Position numbers and translations under genes: made by a program. Of a stretch of 64,000 nt of DNA, positions 27,001-34,899 are shown in pieces (within the stretch, counting starts at the first letter, position 1; the number at the start of each line of letters is the position of its first letter). The notes beneath the pieces were generated by a model that was not told the origin of the DNA, did not search any database, and worked only from the letters and a program-made list of their open reading frames with translations. This stretch comes from Siphonodentalium dalli (Eukaryota; Mollusca; Scaphopoda; Gadilida; Siphonodentaliidae), in assembly GCA_032622095.1 (NCBI GenBank), contig CP136062.1:157290875-157354874 (forward strand). Direction: 5' to 3'.

Positions 27001-30000
27001 TAACGGAATTCTGAGTTGTTCATTCGTGAAACCAATATATTTTATATTCTATAATTACAAGCATGGGTATATAATATATGATCTTGAGCGCGCTACCATT
27101 TCGGACATTGGTTTTCTTGTACGTGTTGTTCGTGACAGGTTCGACCGAAGAGAGAGCTGCTGTGTTGAGGGCTAATCAGACAGGCTCCACACGCTCGGAT
27201 ATATACGGATCTCCGGACTCATCCGTGAGTAGTATGCTCCACCATAATGCCATGTGGAGGTTTCCTATAGCTTTTTTGCGAATGGTTGAAATAATATCCA
27301 TATAGCAGTCTGTGGCCTATATATGGTTATACTAGTATTGTTATAAAGCAGACAGAAACGCAAATAAATTATTGTAAAGGAGATTTTCACTAACAATCGT
27401 ATGGAACAACATCTAGAAAAACCACAACAGTATATCATAAGTAGAACGTCGCAAACGATTACAAAAGCTCGAATTTGAAAACGCGCTTTGTCATCTACCG
27501 CTTGTCTTTATCGACGGAAGCATTTGACCATGCAACATTTAAAAACACATGTCAGAACTTCCTTTTAGATAGCTGGCCACTAAAACGTCCAATCAAATTG
27601 TACTAGCATGATGTGGAGTCCCTGTGACGCAGCTGGTAAGATGTATAGCGCATTAGGCCAACACATGCAATCAAGTCATGCATGGCAACTGTGGTTCGAA
27701 TACTCATGTGTATATGTGCCACACGCAGCTAGATAACTTGATTTGTGTACATGTGAAACAATTTTCATTTGCGTTCATGTGGTCGGTGGTTTCTATGTGC
27801 TACTCATTATCTATTTGGTCTTTCATACACCCATAACACTAACAACGTCGTGATATGGCCTATGCGCCGAAATAACCTCTATAACCAAACCAAACGGAAC
27901 TTTCCGGATACTTTGTGCCGCCACGGGATCCCATCCCTGACATAATTATCTTACAGGATGTTACGTTCGAACTTCCCTGTCTTACAGGATGTTACGTTCG
28001 AGAATCCTGATCTTGCGAGATGTTACATTCGAGCTTCCCTATATTACAGGATGTTACGTTCGAGCTTGTTGATTATGACGACATGGACTACGGCAAACCT
28101 TTCGAGGTTCATCTGAAAATCCAAAACACAAGAGATATGACGCGGACTGTTTCTGGAAAACTCAGCGTCTCTAGTGTTTTCTACACAGGAGTTCACGCTA
28201 ACCTGGTTAAATCGGAACAATTTACTGTCGTTTTGGAGGGAAATGAAGGTTTGTTTGCCTTGTTTGCAATACATATATATATAGTGTCATTGTATCACTG
28301 TATTCTAAGATTGCACAAATCCTATCTGGGAAATCACAATCGGAGTAAGTTGCAAATGGTCGTATATAATAATCTTTACATTACCATTTCTCATAATTGT
28401 TAGAAGCTTTTCGCTGTCTATCATTTTCGAAAATTCACGATTAATATCCTAAATATCGCGACAAATCACATGACCAGGAACATACGTCACCAATCAAGTA
28501 TCTAATCCAAAGCGGTCTGGATTGTATATGTGTTTAAAACAAAGATACACAGTTTTTTCTATCTGGATAGTACATAAGCTGTGAATTATCATGATGCACA
28601 TTAAAAAAATAGTAATCCGTAATCGTTAAAAACTCATATTTCAAGTATAACTGAAATTTGCACCGAAACTAGGCATCGATTGTGCCTATATTCTGAAGAC
28701 CAAACACAACTCAACCATTTAATGAATGACTATAAAATGCACATAATCCCTGTCCGTTACAAAAATAGCTCATGCACCAAGTGTGTAGCTCACCATTGTC
28801 ACCCACTGCATTAGATCCGCATGTATTATGTTCTTCAACAAACGCACTTCGATAATAAAATGTATTTCAGTTTATATGTCCATAGATAGATTTGGTCAAA
28901 CGGTTTTATGTCAGATTACAATGTACTTTAACAGTTTTGGACCCGAAAAGTGTCTATATTTCAAACAAAGGAAGGTCTGCATCTGTCACGTATGCCAAAA
29001 TGACGTATATCAGGTATGTATATAGGGACGGCGCAGGCGGGACGAACACCGCGCTACATGTCCATGTACTGTAAACAACATTCCCTGCGAAATCGATTTG
29101 ATATTGGAATCGACAAAATGCATTTATTATTTCTTGCAGAAAAAGAGATAACGTTGCCGGTGTCGTATGATGAATATGGTGATAAACTTGTGCAGCACTG
29201 CATGTTGAAGCACTCTGTCCTGTGCACGGTCGAGGAGACAAAACAAGTACATGCCGATCAGGAAGATTTCCGGTTACGCAAACCGGATCTAACCATCAAG
29301 GTTTGGCAACAAAACTATTTTGGCAACAAAACTATTTTGTTTTATCTGACATAACAGTTTAACAAAAACAATGCCTGCTATTGCTTTTAAATGAGTAAAA
29401 ATGGCAGCAATGACTCATAAAGATAATAAAGATTAGCACAGTTATAAGCAGGACAATTTATTGAAGCGAATTTGACCAGCAAAAAATAAAGAGGCAACAC
29501 AAATCGCACTGAAAATTCTAAAATCTTTCTATGAATAACAGGAAATGCATTAAATATGGGATCTGGGACAACACGAAGAACGTTCGGTAAAATATAATAT
29601 CCTCCACTCGGAACACTACATTTTGGCATAGTCATCTCCAAGCCGTGCAATATTTATATAGTATAAACCTCCATTATACTATAGCAAAGGTCCCACCCTT
29701 TATTTCTGTTATAGGTACCGAAGGACGTCATGGTCAACCAGAAGTTCTCGACGGGAATATCATTCACCAATCCTTTGCCCATCACCCTCACAAACTGCAA
29801 ACTTGTCATTGAGGGATCTGGTATTCAGAAGGCAATAACACTGCGACAACCGTAAGTATTCTAATTGTATTACCAGTTATAGCAACGCACCCAAAATTGT
29901 GCTTTCTTGCCTGGAATGTGTGTATTACTTCAGATGTATATGATAATAACTTAGTATCAAAGATACAAGTCAACATGATCATTTGTGAATTTTCTCGTGT

Positions 30001-31864
30001 TCCATTGTTCTGGTTAACTTGAATGCTCTTTTTGTGCGATTTGACTGTTTGCGCTCCAAACTACACCTTGTAATATTCTCTTCTGATCGAAATAGGTCGA
30101 TAAATACTTGCACTATATTTCTATGAGCAATATAGACGCATTGAAATTATTACAAATACAACTTTGAACACAGTGATTCGGTCCCAAACAAACAACAGTC
30201 ATGTCACCATTTGCACGATATGGAAAAGAAAAGGGCGTTCCCTGTTAGTCTTTTCCTGATATGTTAAAAAATAGTTTCAAGTTTGTTTGATTTGTGTGTT
30301 AACTGAAAACAGCTGAGAAATTGCTGTCACTATATCAAGTTGTGAAAACTTGTGTTCAGGGTATATGAAGCCGCCATATCAATATTTCGTGTATTGTCAA
30401 CCTATCTTAGATTACGTTTACATTTTTGTAGATCTGTATACATTTCTACACACATACTAGTGTAATCGGGTTGATATATAAATGCACACAGAAAGAAAAC
30501 GGTATTTGTTCGTGTGAGCAAAAATCGTGTCCGTTATAAGTCACGGTCAACACCGAGGCATTGCAACAGGCAAATCTGATTTGATTAATTCGAACCCCCC
30601 CCCCCCACCCACAAACCAATTCAGATAGCAGATTTCAGAATTTTGTTCGCAATTCCACTTCCAGTATTATAAAATTATTGTATATGATTGAAGGATCGTC
30701 TAATCTAATGCACAAAATAAGAGGCTCATCTGACATCCAAGTTTTAAGATTAAAGTTATTCGCCACCCCCCCCCCCCCCCACACACACACACCCACCAGG
30801 CAAATCAGATCGCAGATTTGTGTTCCACTTCCAGTTCTATCAAATGATTGATTATGATTGCTGGATCGTCTAATCTATTGCAAAACAATAACAACCTCAA
30901 CTGACATCCACGTTTTAAGAATAAAATTATTCGCCACCCCCCTCACCAACCAATTCAGATCGCAGATTTTCGTTCGCAATTCAACTTCCAGGTCTACAAA
31001 CCCCACCCCACCCCCCCCACCAACCAATTCAAATCGCACCAACCAAGTTTTGTTCGCAATTCCACTTCCAGGTCTACAAAATGATTGTTTATGAATGAAT
31101 TATCGTCTAATCTAATGCACAAAATAAAAAGCTATTGTTACATCCAAGTTTTAAGAATAAAGTTATCCGCCACCCCACCCCCCCCCCCCCCCCACCCCAC
31201 ACCAACTCACAGCCTTTTGCGTAAGGACTGACAATCATTATTCCCGATGCTCGAGATCACCATACTCTCCGTATGTGAAGCAAATAAAGAAAATATATAA
31301 ACGCTATTCGCCACCCGAGTGGCGAATAGCGATTTCTATGTTATATGACTATTCGCCACCCGGGTGGAGAATAGCGATTTCTATGTTATATGACTATTCG
31401 CCACCCGGGTGGAGAATAGCCACTGCCCCATTTAGCCCTCACACGTGGACAGGGACGTTCCTGTTGATCCCATTTACTGTATATAAAATGTTGGTATTCA
31501 TTACACATTGCTATCTATTTTCGCATTTAGTATCCACCTATCGATATCCATTTATGTATTTTGGGTCAGAGAATAATGTAATATAATTATATTGGCGTTC
31601 GAGAGCCTTGATTTTGTTTGTTTATTTTATTAAAAAAAAAAAAAAGTTATTTTTCATATATATATACATTTGACACATGTTCTGATTTGATCACCCATTG
31701 GTGTGTTTATTTTTTATTACAGAAATGTAGTTGCACGCGAAAGTTTCGTGACCAACTTTGACATGACGCCATCGAAGACTGGAGACCGTAATCTCATCCT
31801 GAACTTCACTTCCAAAGAATTGGAGGGCATCACTGGCGTAGAGAGTTTCCATGTCACAAAATAG
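2930..31864 (+). CDS. transglutaminase gene A (protein-glutamine gamma-glutamyltransferase), 15 coding exons
   Basis: Calcium-dependent transglutaminase, which forms isopeptide bonds between protein glutamine and lysine (EC 2.3.2.13); invertebrate relatives act in clotting, cuticle and hemocyte cross-linking. The exons I join are 2930-3077, 6732-6944, 9476-9733, 10232-10371, 18525-18626, 19726-19900, 21237-21375, 22150-22253, 23891-24053, 25586-25683, 27139-27224, 28050-28248, 29140-29300, 29715-29851 and 31723-31864. They total 2265 nt, an open frame of 754 residues plus stop. Exons 2-3 form the N-terminal domain. Exons 4-11 form the core with YGQCWVF (Cys336), NFHVWNE (His395) and CDATPQE (Asp418); Trp301 in GNWSGDY matches the transition-state Trp. 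Exons 12-15 form the two C-terminal beta-barrels. There is no signal peptide, as is usual for the family. Every junction has GT/AG and matching phase. Exon 1 is the least certain because its donor (GTTGGT) is weak. A tandem paralogue, gene B, begins 19 kb downstream. Confidence 0.93.
3108..3361. mobile_element. MITE with TTAACCC termini and internal hairpins
   Basis: Begins TTAACCCTTTCATGGC and ends GTCATGCAAGGGTTAA, which are imperfect terminal inverted repeats. The interior has paired CATATAT..GAGAATGCATTGGC-type inverted segments. Relatives lie at 7845-8002, 57219-57466 and about 62452-62612. It sits 31 bp beyond the exon 1 donor of transglutaminase A. Confidence 0.75.
3811..5445. mobile_element. 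1.6-kb foldback element with tandem subrepeats
   Basis: The outer ends are ATTGACAAAATAACGGATA at 3811 and a mirrored ATCCGTTATTTTGTCAAT ending at 5445. Further in, CTGTTTCGCCAGCATTTTAC (left) is mirrored by GTAAAATGCTGGCGAAACAG (right). The left arm then carries about seven roughly 100-bp tandem units (ACAATGGTATGTCG, TTTGCATGGCGTTTATATGG, CCAGAGTATATCATTGTTAA); the right arm holds several reversed units. No transposase is encoded. The loop (about 4705-4865) resembles the end of intron 1 of transglutaminase B. Confidence 0.85.
5446..6631. other. intron 1 of transglutaminase A, with degenerate pieces of the foldback subrepeat
   Basis: No exon is supported here. Around 5960-6100 and 6375-6645, sequences like ACTTTACCATATTTTACCAG and TTTACCATGGTTTACCAGG resemble single units of the 3811-5445 array. 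Confidence 0.5.
6732..6944 (+). CDS. transglutaminase A, exon 2 (N-terminal domain, first half)
   Basis: Bounded by CATGTTTCAG and ACAG/GTAATT. It encodes [20 protein letters not shown]... through [12 protein letters not shown] to LVFMTG. The motif LVIRRGKAF is typical of the transglutaminase N-terminal domain. The 213-nt length and phase are the same as gene B exon 2 (54247-54459), and the proteins match closely. Confidence 0.92.
7845..8002. mobile_element. short MITE with TTAACCC termini
   Basis: Starts TTAACCCTTCCATGACCGGA and ends CACGAAAGGGTTAA. It shares GGAGCTTCCTGAAAT and the 'ccaatg..ttatcttatata' interior with 3108-3361. Located in intron 2 of transglutaminase A. Confidence 0.7.
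8430..8600 (+). repeat. intron 2 block conserved with transglutaminase B intron 2
   Basis: Contains TGGATGGCTAATGGTGTATA, GAATTCAGAAGTCAGTCGTG and TTAATTGGATGGT in the same order as 55857-56040 of gene B. It is a relic of the segmental duplication, not an exon. Confidence 0.65.
8671..9363 (+). repeat. three tandem copies of a roughly 280-bp intronic repeat
   Basis: Copies begin near 8671, 8956 and 9236, each with GGGGATATGT-like sequence, then GGCAACTTTGCAAGCAA-like sequence and a TGTAGT motif. A fourth copy lies at 56097-56250 in intron 2 of gene B. In translation all share LCKQ....K.CS. An open frame at 8959-9372 spans two copies, but it has no splice or start support, so I call it a repeat. 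Confidence 0.65.
9476..9733 (+). CDS. transglutaminase A, exon 3 (N-terminal domain, second half)
   Basis: Follows CATTGACAG and ends AAAG/GTTTAT. It encodes [16 protein letters not shown]... to [15 protein letters not shown]. The end motif VIFNPWC is a hallmark of the family just before the core domain. It is one codon shorter than the gene B exon. Confidence 0.94.
10232..10371 (+). CDS. transglutaminase A, exon 4
   Basis: Acceptor CTGTTTGCAG, donor CAA/GTACGT. It encodes [13 protein letters not shown]..., [20 protein letters not shown] and ARPWNFGQ, the family pattern at the entry to the catalytic core (EYVLNESG..W.FGQ). Ends in phase 0. Confidence 0.95.
11230..12147 (-). pseudogene. LINE C-terminal region with zinc knuckle
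   Basis: Begins with the RT thumb ([31 protein letters not shown]) and ends with [18 protein letters not shown], a C-C-H-C pattern common at the C-terminus of many invertebrate LINE polymerases. Related C-termini are at 49964-50509 and 62885-63320. Confidence 0.88.
12223..12435 (-). pseudogene. LINE reverse transcriptase YADD segment
   Basis: Reads [17 protein letters not shown], the catalytic YADD box, followed by the thumb-proximal [13 protein letters not shown] motif. It is in a different frame from the upstream RT part. Confidence 0.88.
12479..13462 (-). pseudogene. LINE reverse transcriptase fingers/palm, catalytic box broken off
   Basis: RT blocks in order: [20 protein letters not shown]-like [49 protein letters not shown] (first catalytic Asp), [14 protein letters not shown]. 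The frame is then lost before the YADD box, which appears at 12223-12435. Confidence 0.9.
13455..14246 (-). pseudogene. LINE endonuclease C-terminal part and linker
   Basis: Continues the endonuclease ([17 protein letters not shown]) and leads into the basic pre-RT linker ([20 protein letters not shown]). A second frameshift near 13470 separates it from the RT reading frame. Confidence 0.88.
14268..14783 (-). pseudogene. LINE endonuclease domain, N-terminal part
   Basis: Encodes an exonuclease-endonuclease-phosphatase fold start: LTLNVCGL (metal-binding Asn), FSETKA (catalytic Glu), [10 protein letters not shown] (catalytic Asp and Asn). The frame shifts near 14250, and the rest of the domain continues at 13455-14246 with TVIDYAV and the DHCPLFSD end motif. 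Confidence 0.9.
14885..15446 (-). repeat. left arm of a 3-kb inverted repeat (LINE 5' region)
   Basis: This segment is repeated in reverse orientation at 17330-17914. It contains tandem GTTCAGGTTCGGA units near 15300-15395. On the reverse strand it has a short open frame ([20 protein letters not shown]) shared with the other arm. It adjoins the LINE endonuclease start and is probably its 5' UTR/ORF1 region. Confidence 0.8.
15447..17329. other. spacer between the inverted arms; small hairpins only
   Basis: No gene supported. 15656-15752 forms a hairpin (TTACACGGCTTTTTGAGGGG against CCCCCCTCAACAAGCCGTGT). About 17060-17090 has a short CCCCTTGGCTCC/CCTCGGGG inverted pair. The open frame 16073-16330 has no recognisable domain. 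Confidence 0.5.
17330..17914 (+). repeat. right arm of the 3-kb inverted repeat
   Basis: Mirror copy of 14885-15446. It carries several TGTCCGAACCTGAAC-type units, then GGATCCATGAGCCCAGGGCC and the frame [20 protein letters not shown]. Similarity stops after GACAGTGACATG at about 17914. Read as a LINE, it is a 3'-truncated copy in the orientation opposite to 11066-14783. Confidence 0.8.
18525..18626 (+). CDS. transglutaminase A, exon 5
   Basis: 34 codons, phase 0 at both ends, acceptor TTTATGCAG and donor CTG/GTGAGT. It encodes [15 protein letters not shown]... to [12 protein letters not shown], matching the family segment F.D.ILD.C..LLD..... DP..V.R..SA. The preceding intron, over 8 kb, carries the LINE and the 3-kb palindrome. 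Confidence 0.94.
18850..18962. repeat. imperfect hairpin in intron 5 of transglutaminase A
   Basis: AATGTTGTGGTGTGTATGCT with TGGTCGTTGG on the left pairs with CCAACGACCA and ACACACACCACATTCATT on the right. Likely a tiny MITE. Confidence 0.65.
19726..19900 (+). CDS. transglutaminase A, exon 6 (active-site cysteine)
   Basis: Acceptor ATATTTGTAG, donor ACCG/GTAAGT. It encodes [20 protein letters not shown], then [16 protein letters not shown] and [15 protein letters not shown]. The nucleophilic Cys (residue 336) lies in YGQCWVF; Trp301 in GNWSGDY is the conserved oxyanion-side Trp. Confidence 0.97.
21237..21375 (+). CDS. transglutaminase A, exon 7
   Basis: Acceptor CTTTACAG, donor GTATG/GTGAGC. 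It encodes [20 protein letters not shown]... to DDMNEDSV plus a split Trp codon. LGIP.R..TN..SAHD is diagnostic of transglutaminase cores. Confidence 0.95.
22150..22253 (+). CDS. transglutaminase A, exon 8 (catalytic His and Asp)
   Basis: Acceptor TCCTTTCAG, donor GATG/GTCGGT. It encodes [20 protein letters not shown] and [14 protein letters not shown]. His395 (NFHVW) and Asp418 (CDATPQE) complete the Cys-His-Asp triad, with spacing close to that of vertebrate enzymes. Confidence 0.96.
22510..22972. mobile_element. nested palindromic MITE in intron 8
   Basis: The outer arms are ATGTGACCCGCCATATCAAA ... and ... TTTGATATGGCGGATCACAT. Each arm contains its own hairpin, from GCCAATGCATTCTCTTATAT to ATATAAGAGAATGCATTGGC (about 22563-22632 and 22852-22918). 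The centre is AT-rich. No coding capacity. Confidence 0.85.
22973..23830. other. intron 8 remainder, nothing resolved
   Basis: Open frames on the reverse strand (for example 23416-23781) show no recognisable domain and lack support. Treated as intron. Confidence 0.4.
23891..24053 (+). CDS. transglutaminase A, exon 9
   Basis: Acceptor CTTTTGCAG, donor GATC/GTGAGT. It encodes [20 protein letters not shown], then [28 protein letters not shown] and FVFAEVNAD are family signatures. Confidence 0.96.
24091..24365. mobile_element. MITE in intron 9 of transglutaminase A
   Basis: Left end GGGACTGTACACTAAATCCGG and right end CCGGATTTAGTGTGCAGTCCC are inverted repeats. Inner pairs (ATGCAACATATGAATGAATT against AATCATTCATTTGTTGCAT) extend the palindrome to nearly the whole element. 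Confidence 0.85.
24408..24486 (+). repeat. 24-bp tandem repeat, three units plus a partial
   Basis: GGTATTCATACCCCACTGTT followed by AGCC repeats exactly three times, then decays. The period is a multiple of three, so the open frames across it are artefacts of the repeat. Confidence 0.9.
25586..25683 (+). CDS. transglutaminase A, exon 10 (calcium-binding region)
   Basis: Acceptor CTCTCCAG, donor GAAG/GTATGT. It encodes [20 protein letters not shown] and [12 protein letters not shown]. This matches the IG..ISTK..G...R.DIT..YKY.EG segment, where the acidic residues bind the activating calcium in characterised enzymes. Confidence 0.94.
27139..27224 (+). CDS. transglutaminase A, exon 11
   Basis: Acceptor TTCGTGACAG, donor TCC/GTGAGT. 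It encodes [20 protein letters not shown] and DIYGSPDSS. It carries on the EGS.EER.....A.. end of the core; the Ser/Gly-rich tail is the linker to the first beta-barrel. Ends in phase 0. Confidence 0.9.
27616..27860 (+). mobile_element. tRNA-derived SINE in intron 11
   Basis: A tRNA-like head carries an A-box-like TGACGCAGCTGGTAAGA near 27634 and a B-box GGTTCGAATAC near 27694. The spacing (about 60 bp) suits an internal RNA polymerase III promoter. The tail extends to about 27860 without a clear end. It is not a functional tRNA: the arms do not pair properly. Confidence 0.6.
27951..28080 (+). repeat. 31-bp tandem repeat of the exon 12 splice acceptor (4 units)
   Basis: Units begin at 27951, 27982, 28013 and 28044, each TTACAGGATGTTACGTTCGA or a close variant. 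Units 1, 2 and 4 keep ACAG; unit 3 has TTGCGAG. The fourth is the authentic acceptor and continues into coding sequence. Use of unit 1 would run into an in-frame TGA, and use of unit 2 shifts the frame. Confidence 0.92.
28050..28248 (+). CDS. transglutaminase A, exon 12 (first C-terminal barrel)
   Basis: Starts after TATATTACAG, the fourth of four tandem 31-bp acceptor-like units, and ends GAAG/GTTTGT. It encodes [20 protein letters not shown] through [20 protein letters not shown] to VLEGNE. Only this acceptor gives an open frame in phase with exon 11. Confidence 0.9.
29140..29300 (+). CDS. transglutaminase A, exon 13
   Basis: Acceptor TTTCTTGCAG, donor AAG/GTTTGG. Joined to exon 12 it reads [20 protein letters not shown] and continues to [20 protein letters not shown] and F.LRKP.L.I. 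are standard for the end of barrel 1. Ends in phase 0. Confidence 0.93.
29715..29851 (+). CDS. transglutaminase A, exon 14 (second C-terminal barrel)
   Basis: Acceptor TTCTGTTATAG, donor ACC/GTAAGT. It encodes [20 protein letters not shown] and [20 protein letters not shown]...LT.C...IEG.G is the conserved barrel-2 core. Confidence 0.94.
30590..31205 (+). repeat. C-rich tandem repeat, about 170-185 bp units
   Basis: Four units, at least one truncated, each with a poly-C run followed by CCAATTCAGATCGCAGATTT and CCACTTCCAG, ending AAGAATAAA.TTATTCGCCACC. Located in intron 14. Confidence 0.85.
31303..31420 (+). repeat. 45-bp tandem repeat with an embedded palindrome
   Basis: About 2.6 units of CTATTCGCCACCCGGGTGG followed by AGAATAGCGATTTCTATG. 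The core CTATTCGCCACCCGAGTGGC...AATAG is self-complementary. Intron 14. Confidence 0.88.
31723..31864 (+). CDS. transglutaminase A, exon 15 (terminal)
   Basis: Acceptor TTTTATTACAG. It encodes [20 protein letters not shown] through [15 protein letters not shown] to SFHVTK and a TAG stop. F..NF..P.K.G...L...F.S..L..I.G is the typical C-terminus. Confidence 0.93.
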
Positions 31865-31930
31865 TGGATGAATGTCCAGAAACATAGCTTATCCTGTCGC
31901 TTGTAGAATGATACAGTATGATGACGTTCT

Positions 31931-31936
31931 AATAAA
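31931..31936 (+). terminator. poly(A) signal of transglutaminase A
   Basis: AATAAA lies 67 nt after the TAG stop, followed by GT-rich sequence. It is the first canonical signal downstream of exon 15. Confidence 0.7.
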
Positions 31937-31939
31937 TTT

Positions 31940-33012
31940 GTCAGTTCTCCGCCGTCCGTGTTATCTTGCCCTTGGAACAACGTAAGGACAGACGCCATGA
32001 CAACATCTTCAGGTTACTGTCCGAGTGCATACAAGTAATGTAAAACAGATAATTCATGTGCCACAACGTCTTCGGTGAAGTGTCGAAATGTCTTAAATGA
32101 AGTTTCGAAACACCCAAGTGCCGAATACTTAAGTGCTGCAAAACCAGGTGCCGAAATTCCCAGGTGCCGAAAAACCGTGCACCCATAAACTAATATGAAG
32201 CATACGTGACACGTAGTGAAGCAACCACACATGATGTGTCTCAAATTTGCCTTTTTTTACGACGACATAACGCTAAGAATAATGTATGTAACATCATGCA
32301 GTTGTCACGACGGAGACGACATGCCAAATTGACAAGACGTGTCGTGGGTTGTAAAATATTGTCTGGATTATCTTCATGACTTTTTCATTTTTAGTTTTTA
32401 TTAAGCTGACCAACGAAATTGGTCTAAATGAAATTAATAGACTTAAATCACATGTGAATTCTTCGTAAGTTGTGAATTAAGTAGTTACTTTCATTTTTAT
32501 CGCGATGCTTCATTGCCAATTCCACGTTTCTTGCAATCTCCACACGGTTGCTAACCGGAAGTCACTTGACAATTTCTCCAAAATCTATACCCGCGATCTT
32601 GAAAAATCACTGATGGATATGGAAAAAATGATATGACCAAATTCGCCTGCCTTAGGTATAAGCACCCTTGGTGGTTGCTATTATGATGATCAAATGAATT
32701 GATCATGTCACTGCCGCTCCCAAACGAAGTTCGGCTGTAGTAGAGGGGTTAGCTTGAAACCTTCTAGCCTGGTCAGTAAAGTAATATGAGACTTTTCGAT
32801 TCGTCAAGCTAGCAGCTGTTGCATGAGATCTTGATTAATTCTAGAGCAACTATATTCTGTTTATAAACTACAAATAAAACCGAGTGCCAATTGTTACTAT
32901 TTGGATTAATCGGGATTAAATGAGCAACGTGATGTTACGAGTATATTTCAAAAGGTGTATCCTGATTTAATTCCAAGGTATATGTGTATTTGAACGTCAT
33001 GAAAAACATACG
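31940..33012. other. intergenic, no gene seen
   Basis: Downstream of the poly(A) signal of transglutaminase A. Contains short AGGTGCCGAAA-like repetitions near 32110-32180 but no recognisable gene or element. Confidence 0.4.
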
Positions 33013-33150
33013 ATTGACAAAATAACGGAGATTTGTCTGAAACATATTATAAAACCACAAATGATCAACATCGGCCGCGGATGACTCTTTAAAAAAACTG
33101 AACTTAACAAAATTTGTTTTTATATTTTTATTTCTGAATATCTCCGTTAG
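33013..33150. mobile_element. small TIR element sharing ends with the foldback element
   Basis: Starts ATTGACAAAATAACGGAGAT and ends with the mirrored ATTTCTGAATATCTCCGTTA. The ends match those of the 1.6-kb element at 3811-5445, so they probably share a transposase source. Confidence 0.65.
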
Positions 33151-33243
33151 ATAGTTAGTTCTAATCCAAAAGGAAGGAATATTTCTTAAATAACTATATG
33201 CACAGCAGTGACTAGTTAGCTCTGATTTCTCCTCTTACGTTTA

Positions 33244-34085
33244 TATGATACTAGCAGGTTAGCCCGCCACCGGCGGCTTGTCCGAAACATGACAGTTTTA
33301 TATATATTTTTTAAATTTTTAGCTCCACGCGTTTCAATAAGAAAAATTTGTACCCGGTAGCTCCACCAGTTTCGAGATCTGGTCTGCGTATGCGCGAAGC
33401 TGGCGTCGCACGGGTTCGACGACCCGATAAAATTTGTACCCGGCGCAAGATACATTCACATGCCAAATTTCAAGTCGATAGCTCCACCCGTTTCCGAGAT
33501 CTCGTCTGTGCATGCGCTGCACGGGCGTCGCACGGGCTCGGCGACCCGATAAAATTTGTACCCGGCGCAAGATACATTCACATAGCAAATTTCAAGTCGA
33601 TAGCTCCACCAGTTTCCGAGATCTCGTCTGCGCATGCGCTGCACGGGCGTCGCACGGGCTCGGCGACCCGATAAAATTTGTACCCGGCGCAAGATACATT
33701 CACATAGCAAATTTCAAGTCGATAGCTCCACCCGTTTCCGAGATCTCGTCTGCGCGTGCGCTGCACGGACGTCGCACGGGCTCGACAATACGACAACGAC
33801 CACCGCCTGGTCAAACTACACACACGTACCAAGTTTCGTCCCGATCGGTCGAGAATCGTATATTTGTATGAAGTACAACACACACACAAACATAAATATA
33901 TAAGAGAGATATGTATATTAGATAGATTGTATCAAAATATATAGGAGAGATATGTAAATGATCTACACACCATTACTGGTGTTTGTCAAAGTTTAGTGGG
34001 GTATATCAATACTCATTCACGATCATATCATTGAGGTCCGGAGGGTGTGGTCTATCTCTCGAATACAAGGAGTTCTCAAAATATA
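33244..34085 (+). mobile_element. non-autonomous element, type A, copy 1, with 122-bp internal tandem repeat
   Basis: Starts near ACTAGCAGGTTAGCCCGCCA and ends near AAGGAGTTCTCAAAATATAT. The interior holds about 3.5 units of a 122-bp repeat with CTCCACCCGTTTCCGAGATC and GACCCGATAAAATTTGTACC. Apparent 80-120 aa frames on both strands are translations of the repeat. Confidence 0.85.
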
Positions 34086-34090
34086 TAGTA

Positions 34091-34893
34091 CTAGCAGGTT
34101 AGCCCGCCACCGGCGGCTTGTCCGAAACATGACATTTTTATATATATTTTTTTAATTTTTAGCTCCACGCGTTTCAATAAGAAAAATTTGTACCCGGTAG
34201 CTCCACCAGTTTCCGAGATCTGGTCTGCGCATGAAAATTTGTACCCGGCGCAAGATACATTCACATGCAAAATTTCAAGTCGCTAGCTCCACCCGTTTCC
34301 GAGATCTCGTCTGCGCATGCGCTGCACGGGCGTCGCACGGGCTCGGCGACCCGATAAAATTTGTACCCGGCGCAAGATACATTCACATAGCAAATTTCAA
34401 GTCGATAGCTCCACCCGTTTCCGAGATCTCGTCTGCGCATGCGCTGCACGGGCGTCGCACGGGCTCGGCGACCCGATAAAATTTGTACCCGGCGCAAGAT
34501 ACATTCACATAGCAAATTTCAAGTCGATAGCTCCACCCGTTTCCGAGATCTCGTCTGCGCATGCGCTGCACGGGCGTCGCACGGGCTCGCCAATACGACA
34601 ACGACCACCGCCTGGTCAAACTACACACACGTACCAAGTTTCGTCCGGATCGGTCGAGAATCGTAGATTTGTATGAAGTACAACACACACACAAACATAA
34701 ATATATAAGAGAGATATGTAAATTAGATAGATTGTATTAAAATATATAGGAGAGATATGTAAATGATCTACACACCATTACTGGTGTTTGTCAAAATTTA
34801 GTGGGGTATATCAATACTCATTCACGATCATACCATTGAGGTCCGGAGGGTGTGGGCTATCTCTCGAATACAAGGAGTTCTCAAAATATATAG
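34091..34893 (+). mobile_element. type A element, copy 2, directly abutting copy 1
   Basis: Same start, same 122-bp units (about three) and same tail as 33244-34085, in direct orientation. A partial loss after CTGCGCATG near 34232 distinguishes it. Confidence 0.85.
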
Positions 34894-34899
34894 AAGAGA

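Noticed and set aside
27616-27706. Functional tRNA gene
   Set aside because: A and B box-like motifs are present, but the acceptor and anticodon stems do not pair; a SINE head is more likely.
28935-29013. Exon of transglutaminase A
   Set aside because: Its inclusion breaks the frame; exon 12 joins exon 13 directly in phase and gives the conserved [10 protein letters not shown] segment. Kept only as a possible poison exon.
33350-33790. CRISPR-like regular repetition
   Set aside because: The units are contiguous 122-bp repeats without spacers, in an animal genome.
33348-34676. 80-120 aa open frames on both strands with repeated Arg/Ala-rich motifs
   Set aside because: They are translations of the 122-bp tandem repeat; the pattern appears in several frames and on both strands at once.
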